From Sorangiineae bacterium NIC37A_2 (GTDB taxonomy: Bacteria; Myxococcota_A; Polyangia; Polyangiales; Polyangiaceae), in contig NASX01000011.1 in the NCBI GenBank assembly GCA_002085155.1, positions 45,207 through 109,206 of the forward strand: 64,000 nt of DNA, given 5' to 3'. Of this stretch, positions 35,103 through 42,211 are shown piece by piece. The notes under the pieces were generated by a model that saw only the letters and a program-made list of their open reading frames with translations, was not told the origin of the DNA and searched no databases. The translations under genes were made by a program, and so were the position numbers. How positions within the stretch are numbered: position 1 is the stretch's first letter; each line of letters begins with the position of its first letter.

Positions 35103-35115
35103 GCAAATTGTGCGC
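35103..35115 (+). promoter_or_regulatory. Candidate activator site GCAAATTGTGCGC in the kinase/regulator intergenic region
   Basis: Twelve of 13 bases match each arm of the perfect inverted repeat upstream of the ccoNO gene (core GCAAATTRTGCGC). The core is itself an imperfect palindrome (GCAnAnTnTGC), as expected for a dimeric activator. Its position suggests autoregulation of the two-component genes. Confidence 0.55.
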
Positions 35116-35168
35116 GGTGGGCGGCGTGGGTCCATCTTTCGGGCCGAACATGCCATGAATGTCGGGAA

Positions 35169-36296
35169 ATGGCAGACGATGCGACGACCGAGCAGGACGC
35201 GAGTATCCTGCCCGCTGTAGCGGCCATGGGGGAAGCCTTCTTGCGGGTCGCGGCTACGTGCCCCGACGCGATCATCTTTATTTGCTCGGAGGGACGCATC
35301 GTATTCGCCAACCCGGCGGCGTCTCGGATGTTTGAGTACTCGCTCCATGAGCTCATCGGCGCCGACGTGCGCATCCTGATGGCTGAGCCGTACGCCTCAC
35401 ATCACAAGGCTTACGTCGCTCGCTACGAGAGCACCGGGAAGAAACAAGCCATCGGACGGATTCGCCTCGTCTCGGCGCGCCGCTCGAGTGGCGCCGAGTT
35501 CCCGATTGAACTTTCGATCACGCCGCTCGGTGATGAGAGCTTTGGGGCCAAGTACGGAGCGTTCATTCGCGACGTGAGCGAGAAGGTGCGCCTTCAGGCT
35601 GAGCTCATGGATCGAGAGCGTGTGGCCACGGTGGGCACCACAGCGTCCATGCTCGCCCACGAGATCGGCAATCCGCTGAACAACATGGCGCTCCAGCTGC
35701 AAGCGCTCCGACGCCGTCTTGGGCGCATCGGCGCTGACGCCGATGAGGCTGTAAATAAGGTAGATTCCTGCTTGACGGAGGTCGAACGACTGAGCCGCCT
35801 GGTGAACGAGTTCCGCGCTCTGTCGGGCCGGAGGAGGCTCGATCGGAAGCGGGTGAACGTCACGAGGATCATCGAATCCGTGCTCGCGGGGATGAGCCGG
35901 GGACGTCAGAACATTGAGGTGGTGCGGGAGTTTGGGGACGAGGGAGCTTTGGTCTTCGCCGACGCCGACAAGATGCAGCAGGTGTTTTTGAACCTCTGTC
36001 ATAACGCCGCCGAGGCGATGCCGAACGGTGGGCAGTTGACGGTCCGTACGGGCGCTCACACGGGCGAGTACTACGTCGAGGTTACGGATACCGGCCCGGG
36101 CATTCCGGAGGGGATGGACGTCTTTGAACCCTTCGTGACGACCAAGGCGGACGGCACTGGCCTCGGGCTCGCCATCTGTTCGGAGATTGTGAGAGAACAC
36201 GAGGGCTCGCTCACCTATGAGTCGAGCTCGGCCGGGACGACTTTCCGGCTCCGGTTGCCCCTCGGCGCGCACCAAGACGCGCCTGTGAGCGAGTGA
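35169..36296 (+). CDS. FixL-like PAS histidine kinase (predicted haem oxygen sensor)
   Basis: A 375-residue cytoplasmic kinase. One PAS domain (about 28-140), then HisKA with His164 ([14 protein letters not shown]) and an HATPase domain (N-box [12 protein letters not shown]1 box DTGPGIP and G2 box GTGLGLAI). The PAS segment [16 protein letters not shown] aligns without gaps to the haem pocket of Bradyrhizobium FixL as I recall it (MPEPDRSRHDSYIARY). His79 matches the haem ligand His200, Arg85 matches Arg206, and Arg99 matches Arg220. There are no membrane segments. I chose the ATG at 35169 just before the PAS region; an earlier in-frame start adds no domain. It should autophosphorylate at low oxygen and phosphorylate the divergent regulator. 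Confidence 0.88.
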   Translation: MADDATTEQDASILPAVAAMGEAFLRVAATCPDAIIFICSEGRIVFANPAASRMFEYSLHELIGADVRILMAEPYASHHKAYVARYESTGKKQAIGRIRLVSARRSSGAEFPIELSITPLGDESFGAKYGAFIRDVSEKVRLQAELMDRERVATVGTTASMLAHEIGNPLNNMALQLQALRRRLGRIGADADEAVNKVDSCLTEVERLSRLVNEFRALSGRRRLDRKRVNVTRIIESVLAGMSRGRQNIEVVREFGDEGALVFADADKMQQVFLNLCHNAAEAMPNGGQLTVRTGAHTGEYYVEVTDTGPGIPEGMDVFEPFVTTKADGTGLGLAICSEIVREHEGSLTYESSSAGTTFRLRLPLGAHQDAPVSE

Positions 36297-36350
36297 AACC
36301 CGAGGGCGGCGCGGTGAGCCTCCGGGCCCAGCGAAAACCACGAGAAAACC

Positions 36351-36376
36351 CTCTTAAAGATAAGAGACCAGTGGTC
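36351..36376. promoter_or_regulatory. Two adjacent perfect palindromes upstream of the cbb3 operon
   Basis: CTCTTA AAGA TAAGAG (36351-36366) and GACCA G TGGTC (36366-36376) are both perfect and share one base. The second runs directly into the 15-base inverted repeat that follows. They lie between the kinase stop and the ccoNO start. They could be additional regulator sites or a terminator for the kinase gene (no T-run is present). Confidence 0.4.
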
Positions 36377-36423
36377 AGCGCATAATTTGCACCAGAGGGG
36401 CTCCTGGCGCAAATTATGCGCTG
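36376..36423. promoter_or_regulatory. Perfect 15-bp inverted repeat, probable enhancer (UAS) of the cbb3 operon
   Basis: CAGCGCATAATTTGC (36376-36390) is exactly repeated in reverse complement at 36409-36423. The spacer allows four more pairs (CCAG/CTGG). Each arm contains the core GCGCATAATTTGC, also found as one near-copy at 35103-35115. Its centre is about 120 bases upstream of the inferred sigma-54 transcription start, a typical distance for an NtrC-type enhancer. Confidence 0.65.
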
Positions 36424-36471
36424 GGGCCGGGTGGGTTTAGGCGCCTCCGCGCTGGAGATCCGCGTAGTGAC

Positions 36472-36492
36472 TGGGAAATGAGTGATTTCCCA
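36472..36492. promoter_or_regulatory. Perfect 8-bp inverted repeat adjoining the sigma-54 promoter
   Basis: TGGGAAAT (36472-36479), loop GAGTG, ATTTCCCA (36485-36492). It ends 4 bases before the -24 element, so a protein bound here would contact or block RNA polymerase. It differs in sequence from the distal repeat, suggesting a second regulator or a bending site. Confidence 0.45.
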
Positions 36493-36496
36493 CCCG

Positions 36497-36511
36497 TGGC
36501 ACCTCTTTTGC
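36497..36511 (+). promoter_or_regulatory. Sigma-54 (-24/-12) promoter of the cbb3 operon
   Basis: TGGCAC-CTCTT-TTGC matches the consensus TGGCAC-N5-TTGC exactly, with GG (36498-36499) and GC (36510-36511) separated by 10 bases. Transcription would start near 36522-36523, only a few bases before the ATG of ccoNO. Confidence 0.75.
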
Positions 36512-36526
36512 TCATGGCCCTGGCGC

Positions 36527-38779
36527 ATGTCAGGGCGCACAGAGAATTTTACCTACAACGATGCGATCACCCGCAAGTTCGTCATGGCGACGATCTTCTG
36601 GGCCGCGGTAGCCACTCTCATAGGGCTTTGGCTCGCCCTGATGCTGGTTCGCCCCGAACTCAGCTTCGGCTTGCCTCAGCTCACCTTCGGCCGGCTGCGC
36701 CCGCTTCACACGAACGCGGCCATCTTCGCCTTCGCCGGCAACGCGATCTTCGCGGCCGTCTACTACTCGAGCCAACGTCTCTTGAAGGCGCGGGTCTTCT
36801 CCGATGGCTTGGCGGACATCCACTTCTGGGGCTGGCAAGCGATCATCGTCGCCGCTGCCCTCACGCTGCCTTTCGGCATCAGCCAGTCGAAGGAGTACGC
36901 GGAGCTCGAGTGGCCCATCGATATCGCTATCGCCGTCGTCTGGGTCCTCTTCGCGGTGAACTTCTTCGGGACCATCGCGAAGCGCCGTGAGCGACACCTC
37001 TACGTCGCGATCTGGTTCTACATCGCCACCATCGTCACCGTCGCGATCTTACACATCTTCAACAACCTGGTGCTCCCCTCAGGGCTCCTCAAGAGCTACC
37101 CCATCTACGCGGGCGTCCAAGATGCCTTCATGCAGTGGTGGTACGGGCACAACGCGGTGGCCTTCTTCCTGACGACGCCCTTCCTCGGGCTCATGTATTA
37201 CTTCCTGCCGAAGGCCGCGAATCGCCCGGTTTTCTCCTACAAACTCTCGATCCTCCACTTCTGGTCGATCGTCTTCATCTACATCTGGGCCGGCCCGCAT
37301 CACCTCCACTACACAGCGCTGCCGGAGTGGGCCTCAACGCTCGGCATGTTGTTCTCGGTCATGCTGTGGATGCCCTCTTGGGGCGGCATGATCAACGGGC
37401 TTTTGACCCTGCGCGGCGCTTGGAACAAGGTCGCCGAAGATCCGGTCCTGAAGTTCTTCGTCGTCGGCATCACTTTCTACGGCATGGCGACCTTCGAAGG
37501 TCCGATGCTCAGCATCAAGAGCGTCAACGCCTTGAGCCACTACACCGACTGGACCATCGCTCACGTGCACTCGGGCGCCCTCGGCTGGAACGGCTTCATG
37601 GCCTTCGGCATGCTCTACTGGCTCGCGCCGCGCGTCTTCCAGACCAAGAAGCTCTACTCGACCAAGCTGGCTGAGGTCCACTTCTGGATCGGCTCTTTGG
37701 GCATCCTGTTTTACATCGTCGCCATCTACGCGGCCGGTGTGACCCAGGGGCTCATGTGGCGCGCCTTCGACGAGACGGGTCGCCTCGCTTACCCGGACTT
37801 CATCGAGACTGTGGTCCGCATCATCCCGATGTACTGGGTCCGCGTGATCGGAGGCTCGATGTACGTCCTCGGCATTCTGCTCGGCGCCTACAACATCGTC
37901 ATGACTTGGGCGGCTCGTCCGTCGAAGTACGAAGAGCCGGTTCAGAGCGCGCCCGCGCTCGCTCCTTACCAAGGTGAAGAGCCGCGCCTCATCATTCCCT
38001 TCCACTCCACGCTTTCTCCCGCGGGACACAGGCTGCGCTACTTCGCCCAGGCCGCTTGGCACCGCGCTTGGGAGCGGCGTCCGCTCAAGTTCACAGTTTG
38101 GGTGACGATCGCGGTGGTCGTGGCCTCGCTGTTCGAGATCATCCCGACGTTCTTGATTCGCTCGAACGTCCCGACCATCGCGACGGTCACGCCCTACACG
38201 CCCCTCGAGCTCTACGGACGGGACATCTACATCGAAGAGGGCTGTTATAACTGCCACTCTCAAATGATTCGGCCGATTCGGGCCGAGACCGAGCGGTACG
38301 GTGAGTATTCGAAGCCGGGCGAGTTCGTCTACGATCGCCCGTTCCAGTGGGGCTCGCGGCGCATCGGTCCCGACCTGGCGCGCGTCGGCGGGAAATATCC
38401 GCACCTTTGGCACGTGCGCCACATGGAGCAGCCGACCTCGACTTCTCCCGCCTCGATCATGCCGCCGTACGCGTGGCTGCTCGAGGACGACATTGAGTTT
38501 GGTGTGATCCAGTCCCGCGTCGACACCATGGCGATGCTCGGCGTGCCCTACGGCGAGGCGCTGAAGAGCGCCGAGGAGATGGCCCGGGCTCAGGCGCAGG
38601 AGATCGCCGCGGAGATCGAGAAGCAAGGCGGCCGCGCCGGGCTCGAAGGAAAGAAGATCGTAGCGCTCACCGCATACCTCCAGCGGCTGGGGACCGATCT
38701 CAAGAAGAAGCCCAAGGTAGAGCCGGCTCCTTCTGAGCAGGCGCCTGTGAAGACCGCGAGCGCGGGAGGTGACAAGTGA
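36527..38779 (+). CDS. ccoNO: cbb3-type cytochrome c oxidase, fused subunits I and II (CcoN-CcoO)
   Basis: A 750-residue fusion. Residues about 1-480 are CcoN: a 12-helix haem-copper oxidase subunit with conserved histidines in HLYVAIWFYI, WYGHNAVAFF, FIYIWAGPHHLHYT and IAHVHSGALGWNG. Residues about 530-750 are CcoO: one membrane anchor and a haem c motif CYNCH (Cys573, Cys576, His577), followed by MIRPIRAETERYGEYS, a standard CcoO signature. The complex reduces oxygen to water with high affinity. The ATG at 36527 fits the family N-terminus (FTYNDAITRKFVMATIFW); with the sigma-54 start just upstream the mRNA would be nearly leaderless. An in-frame GTG at 36482 lies inside the promoter hairpin and is less likely. 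Confidence 0.95.
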   Translation: MSGRTENFTYNDAITRKFVMATIFWAAVATLIGLWLALMLVRPELSFGLPQLTFGRLRPLHTNAAIFAFAGNAIFAAVYYSSQRLLKARVFSDGLADIHFWGWQAIIVAAALTLPFGISQSKEYAELEWPIDIAIAVVWVLFAVNFFGTIAKRRERHLYVAIWFYIATIVTVAILHIFNNLVLPSGLLKSYPIYAGVQDAFMQWWYGHNAVAFFLTTPFLGLMYYFLPKAANRPVFSYKLSILHFWSIVFIYIWAGPHHLHYTALPEWASTLGMLFSVMLWMPSWGGMINGLLTLRGAWNKVAEDPVLKFFVVGITFYGMATFEGPMLSIKSVNALSHYTDWTIAHVHSGALGWNGFMAFGMLYWLAPRVFQTKKLYSTKLAEVHFWIGSLGILFYIVAIYAAGVTQGLMWRAFDETGRLAYPDFIETVVRIIPMYWVRVIGGSMYVLGILLGAYNIVMTWAARPSKYEEPVQSAPALAPYQGEEPRLIIPFHSTLSPAGHRLRYFAQAAWHRAWERRPLKFTVWVTIAVVVASLFEIIPTFLIRSNVPTIATVTPYTPLELYGRDIYIEEGCYNCHSQMIRPIRAETERYGEYSKPGEFVYDRPFQWGSRRIGPDLARVGGKYPHLWHVRHMEQPTSTSPASIMPPYAWLLEDDIEFGVIQSRVDTMAMLGVPYGEALKSAEEMARAQAQEIAAEIEKQGGRAGLEGKKIVALTAYLQRLGTDLKKKPKVEPAPSEQAPVKTASAGGDK

Positions 38780-38946
38780 AACTCTCGGACGTGATGAGCG
38801 CAGCAAACCTCTCTTTTTATGCGGAGGTAGGCCTGTGTTTGTTCCTTGTCGTGTTCGTGACCGTGGTCGTGCGCACCTTCCGCCGCGGTTCGCAGGCTGA
38901 GTTCGATGAGCTGCGCAGGCTCCCGCTCGGAGGAGACGAGGAATGA
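38776..38946 (+). CDS. ccoQ: Small cbb3 subunit, CcoQ-like
   Basis: A 56-residue protein starting MKLSDVMSAANLSFYAEVGL. It has one membrane helix (EVGLCLFLVVFVTVVVRTF) and then a short charged tail ending in GGDEE, the usual CcoQ plan. The start is GTG, overlapping the ccoNO stop (GTGA), with GGAGGT five bases upstream. The stop overlaps the ccoP start (ATGA). CcoQ stabilises the assembled oxidase. It is easy to miss because of its size and alternative start. Confidence 0.85.
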   Translation: MKLSDVMSAANLSFYAEVGLCLFLVVFVTVVVRTFRRGSQAEFDELRRLPLGGDEE

Positions 38947-39545
38947 ACGCCGTGAAGGACGAGACGACGATGGAAAGTGAAGAACGAAAGGACAGCGGCT
39001 CCGATGTCTCTCTCTTGGATCACGAGTACGACGGGATCCAAGAGTTCGACAACCCGATGCCGCGCTGGTGGGTATGGCTCTTCTGGGGGACGCTCTGGTT
39101 CTCCTTGGCGTACCTTTTCCACTACTGGGTCGGCAACGGTCAGTCAGTGCTCGCGGCCTATGAGGACGACGTGCGCGAAGCGGCGGCCATCATGGCTCAA
39201 GAAGCCATGAATCAGGCGGTCACTGAGGAGTCGCTCGCGCCGCTTCTGGCGGACGCCGGCACAACCGCGGCTGGTCAAGGCGTTTTCGCCGGGAAATGTT
39301 CGCCTTGTCACCTCGAAGGTGAGGGCTCCATTGGTCCAAACCTGACCGACCAGCACTGGATCCACGGCAAGGGCACGCTCATGGACATCTATCAGATCGT
39401 CTCGGACGGCGTCCCTGAGAAAGGTATGCCTGCCTGGAATCGTCAACTGTCGCCCGCGGAGCTGCGTCAAGTCGTCGCCTTCGTCGGCACTTTGCGCGGG
39501 AAGAACATGCCGGGCAAGGCGCCTGAGGGGACCCTCGTCGAATAA
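38943..39545 (+). CDS. ccoP: cbb3 oxidase subunit III, single-haem CcoP
   Basis: A 200-residue membrane-anchored cytochrome c. The N-terminal cytoplasmic part (SLLDHEYDGIQEFDNPMPRW) and one membrane helix (WWVWLFWGTLWFSLAYLF) match CcoP. Only one haem motif is present, CSPCH (Cys119, Cys122, His123), with a candidate Met ligand in EKGMPAW. Typical CcoP has about 300 residues and two haems, so one domain is missing. It should pass electrons to CcoO/CcoN. The start overlaps ccoQ by four bases. Confidence 0.92.
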   Translation: MNAVKDETTMESEERKDSGSDVSLLDHEYDGIQEFDNPMPRWWVWLFWGTLWFSLAYLFHYWVGNGQSVLAAYEDDVREAAAIMAQEAMNQAVTEESLAPLLADAGTTAAGQGVFAGKCSPCHLEGEGSIGPNLTDQHWIHGKGTLMDIYQIVSDGVPEKGMPAWNRQLSPAELRQVVAFVGTLRGKNMPGKAPEGTLVE

Positions 39546-39570
39546 ACAACGAAAGGGCAAAGAGACGATC

Positions 39571-40971
39571 ATGGCAACACCGCGGCTCTACGAAGGCCGA
39601 GTCCTCCCCACACTGAACCAGGATGGGACTCGGAGGCAGATTCGTCCGCGCCTCTACACGGGTCGGTTCCTCACGGGCCGCCGGATCGTTGCCTACGCTC
39701 TGATCGCGCTCTTTGCCCTGATGCCGCTCATCAAAATGAACGGCAAGCCTCTGATGTTGCTCGACGTGGTCGAGCGTCAGTTCACGCTCTTCGGTCGGAC
39801 GTTCCTTCCCACCGATGGCGTCCTGTTGATGCTCGTCCTCCTCGGCCTCTTCATCGGCATCATCGCGCTCACTGCGCTCGTCGGGCGCGCTTGGTGCGGC
39901 TGGGGCTGTCCTCAGACCGTCTACATGGAGTTTTTGTTCCGGCCCATCGAGCGGCTCTTTGAGGGGGATGAGCGAGCGCAGATGGCCCTCGACAAGAAGG
40001 GCGGAGGCGCGCGGCGAATCGCCAAGAACGTCGTGTTTTTGCTGCTGTCGGTGGTCGTCGGCAATATTTTCCTCGCCTACTTCGTCGGTGCCGACCGGCT
40101 CTTCACTTGGATGGGCCAGTCGCCGACGGAGCATCCCCAAGGCTTCGCGGTGATGGCCGTGACGGCGGGGCTAGTCTTTTTCGACTTTGCCTACTTCCGC
40201 GAGCAGATGTGCACGGTGGCCTGTCCCTACGCGCGGCTGCAGGCGGCGCTCCTTGATAAGGACTCGCTCATCATCGGCTACGACGTGAAGCGAGGGGAAC
40301 CCCGGAGCTTTGGCAAAGGCAAGGCTGGGAGCGGTGACTGTATCGACTGCGGCGCGTGCGTGAAGGCATGCCCGACTGGTATCGATATCCGCGAAGGTCT
40401 CCAGCTCGAGTGCATCGCCTGCGCCCAGTGTGTGGACGCTTGTGACTCGATCATGACCAAGATCAAAAAGCCCAAGGGCTTGATCCGTTATGCGAGTCAG
40501 AAGAGCCTACTTGGGCAGACCAATCGAATCTTCCGGCCGCGCGTGATCATCTATGGAGTGCTCCTGGTGGGGATTACTGCCGCGCTGATTTTCGTGGGTG
40601 GTTTGCGCAAAAATGCCCAAGTGACCGTGTTGCGTGGCGTCGGCGCTCCCTACGTCGTGACGAGCGAAGGGGTCCAGTCGCAGCTCCGCGTGAAGATCGA
40701 AAATCACCAGTCGAGCGAGGCGACCTACGAGCTCAGTATCAAGTTCGGAAGCTCCGGGCAGGAGAAGGTCGCCTCCGAGCTCGGCGGGCGGGTCATCCTC
40801 CCGGAGAACCCGGTGACGATCGAGGGGCTCGGGCGGCGGACCGTGGGAGGTTTCGTGATCATGCCCCCGGGGGTCTTCGACCGCGGCCAGCTTCCGATCA
40901 AGGTCACGGTGTCGGACGGCCAGGGCGACACACAGACGATTCACTATCAACTGATTGGTCCTTCACCATGA
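39571..40971 (+). CDS. ccoG: cbb3 oxidase accessory ferredoxin-like protein CcoG (FixG/RdxA)
   Basis: A 466-residue membrane protein with several helices, a NapH-type segment (GRAWCGWGCPQTVYMEF) and two 4Fe-4S motifs in the cytoplasmic part (CIDCGACVKACPTGIDI and CIACAQCVDACDS). A C-terminal immunoglobulin-like periplasmic domain (about 350-466) completes the family plan. CcoG is thought to reduce Cu(II) for insertion into the oxidase. Its stop overlaps the fixH start by four bases. GAAAGGGC lies upstream of the ATG. Confidence 0.93.
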   Translation: MATPRLYEGRVLPTLNQDGTRRQIRPRLYTGRFLTGRRIVAYALIALFALMPLIKMNGKPLMLLDVVERQFTLFGRTFLPTDGVLLMLVLLGLFIGIIALTALVGRAWCGWGCPQTVYMEFLFRPIERLFEGDERAQMALDKKGGGARRIAKNVVFLLLSVVVGNIFLAYFVGADRLFTWMGQSPTEHPQGFAVMAVTAGLVFFDFAYFREQMCTVACPYARLQAALLDKDSLIIGYDVKRGEPRSFGKGKAGSGDCIDCGACVKACPTGIDIREGLQLECIACAQCVDACDSIMTKIKKPKGLIRYASQKSLLGQTNRIFRPRVIIYGVLLVGITAALIFVGGLRKNAQVTVLRGVGAPYVVTSEGVQSQLRVKIENHQSSEATYELSIKFGSSGQEKVASELGGRVILPENPVTIEGLGRRTVGGFVIMPPGVFDRGQLPIKVTVSDGQGDTQTIHYQLIGPSP

Positions 40972-41528
40972 AAAACGCTGCCGCCTTGCCCCAGTCCCCG
41001 ACCCTCACCAGCGAACCGCTCACCCGCGCCGGAGCGTTTTTCATGCTGCTCCCTGTGCTGCTCTTGGGTGTCGGCGTTTTTGGCTGGATCTGGATGATTC
41101 GCCTGGCGGTCGACGATCCGAGCGCGGCGATTGAGCCCGACTACTACGCCCAGGCGTCCCACATCGACGCGAAAAAAGCGCTGATGGCGCAGAGTGAAGC
41201 GCTCGGCTGGAAGGCCAACGTGGAGGCCGAGTGGGCAGAGGGCGCTCAGGGGACGCTCCGGGTGCGCCTGGTCGACAGTGAGGGAGCTTCTCTCGAAGGA
41301 CTTGAGGTCACGGCGACCGCCTTCCCCAACGTGCGGGCTAGTGACCGCCAGGAGCTCGCGCTCTCGCCGGACGACGCGGGAATCTATGAGGGCCGCCTGA
41401 TGCGGGCGCGCGCGGGGATTTGGGAGCTGCGCCTTCGGGCCAAAAAAGGCACAGATGAGTTCCATTCGACGGTTCGTTTCGAGCTGCCGCGGCGCGGGCA
41501 GCAGAGTCTTGGGGAGAAGCTCCCATGA
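40968..41528 (+). CDS. fixH: FixH-family cbb3 assembly protein
   Basis: A 186-residue protein with one N-terminal membrane helix (FFMLLPVLLLGVGVFGWIW), then a periplasmic beta-sandwich containing EPDYYAQASHIDAKK, the region that marks the FixH family. FixH is needed for maturation of cbb3 oxidase, probably for copper delivery together with FixI. It overlaps ccoG and the following gene by four bases each. Confidence 0.88.
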   Translation: MKNAAALPQSPTLTSEPLTRAGAFFMLLPVLLLGVGVFGWIWMIRLAVDDPSAAIEPDYYAQASHIDAKKALMAQSEALGWKANVEAEWAEGAQGTLRVRLVDSEGASLEGLEVTATAFPNVRASDRQELALSPDDAGIYEGRLMRARAGIWELRLRAKKGTDEFHSTVRFELPRRGQQSLGEKLP

Positions 41529-42211
41529 CGCTCGGGCTGCTCGCTGGAGTTTTCGGCGCGAGCTTGCTCGCGAGCGCCCATTGCGCCGGCATGTGCGGAC
41601 CGTTTGTGGCCTTCTATTCGGTCGGAGAGCGCTCAGGCCGCGCTCACTTTGTCTACCACGGAGAGCGGGCGCTCATGTACAGCGCGCTGGGCGCGCTCGC
41701 TGGAGCGATCGGCGGAGGCCTCGATTTGCTCGGAGAGCGAGCCGGGCTGTTCCGGGTGGCGGCGCTTGTGGCGAGCGTGCTCACGGTGCTCCTTGGCGCG
41801 CTCGCCTTTGTACCCCGGGCGCGCCTCCTCAAGTTTGTTCCATCCTTCCTCCCGGAGCGCTTGGTCCAATTGAAGCGCAAGGATGCTGTCACGAAGGCCG
41901 CTGTCTTGGGCCTCACGACGCCCCTTTTGCCTTGCGGAACGCTCTACGCGTTTGTGACCCTCTCGGCGGGCGCGGGCGGTCCCTTCGAGGGGGCTCTCGT
42001 CATGTTTGTCTTCTTCCTCGGGACGCTGCCGGGCCTGCTCGGATTGGGGGCGCTGAGCGCCCATATCGGCCGCTGGTTCGGGGCTCGTTTGCCGCGGGTC
42101 ATGGGAGCGGTCCTGGTGATGGTTGGACTATTTGGGATTTATGAGCGCAGCCGAGCGTTCCAGCTGGACGGGGGAGGGGAGGCTCAGGTGAGCTGCCATG
42201 GCCAGCACTGA
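41525..42211 (+). CDS. SafE/UreH-type membrane transporter in the cbb3 operon
   Basis: A 228-residue protein with about six membrane helices. The family marks are HCAGMCGP near the N-terminus and LPCGTLYAFV in the middle; both Cys-containing motifs are conserved in the sulfite-exporter TauE/SafE (UreH-2) group. Genes of this family often lie beside ccoI, and a role in metal or thiol handling for oxidase assembly is inferred. The C-terminal tail carries a final Cys-His (SCHGQH). Its stop falls 14 bases inside the ccoI gene. Confidence 0.8.
   Translation: MTLGLLAGVFGASLLASAHCAGMCGPFVAFYSVGERSGRAHFVYHGERALMYSALGALAGAIGGGLDLLGERAGLFRVAALVASVLTVLLGALAFVPRARLLKFVPSFLPERLVQLKRKDAVTKAAVLGLTTPLLPCGTLYAFVTLSAGAGGPFEGALVMFVFFLGTLPGLLGLGALSAHIGRWFGARLPRVMGAVLVMVGLFGIYERSRAFQLDGGGEAQVSCHGQH

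Noticed and set aside
34033..35220. A 395-codon open frame opposite the NtrC-type regulator gene
   Set aside because: No domain is recognised, and it covers a well-supported gene and the divergent promoter region.
36482..36526. Extension of ccoNO to an upstream GTG
   Set aside because: The extra 15 codons run through the TGGGAAAT palindrome and the sigma-54 promoter, and the resulting peptide is not like CcoN N-termini.
37334..38806. A 490-codon open frame on the minus strand, opposite ccoNO
   Set aside because: It is antisense to a certain gene. The product is Arg/Asp/Gly-rich without domains, as expected from the GC-rich third positions of ccoNO.
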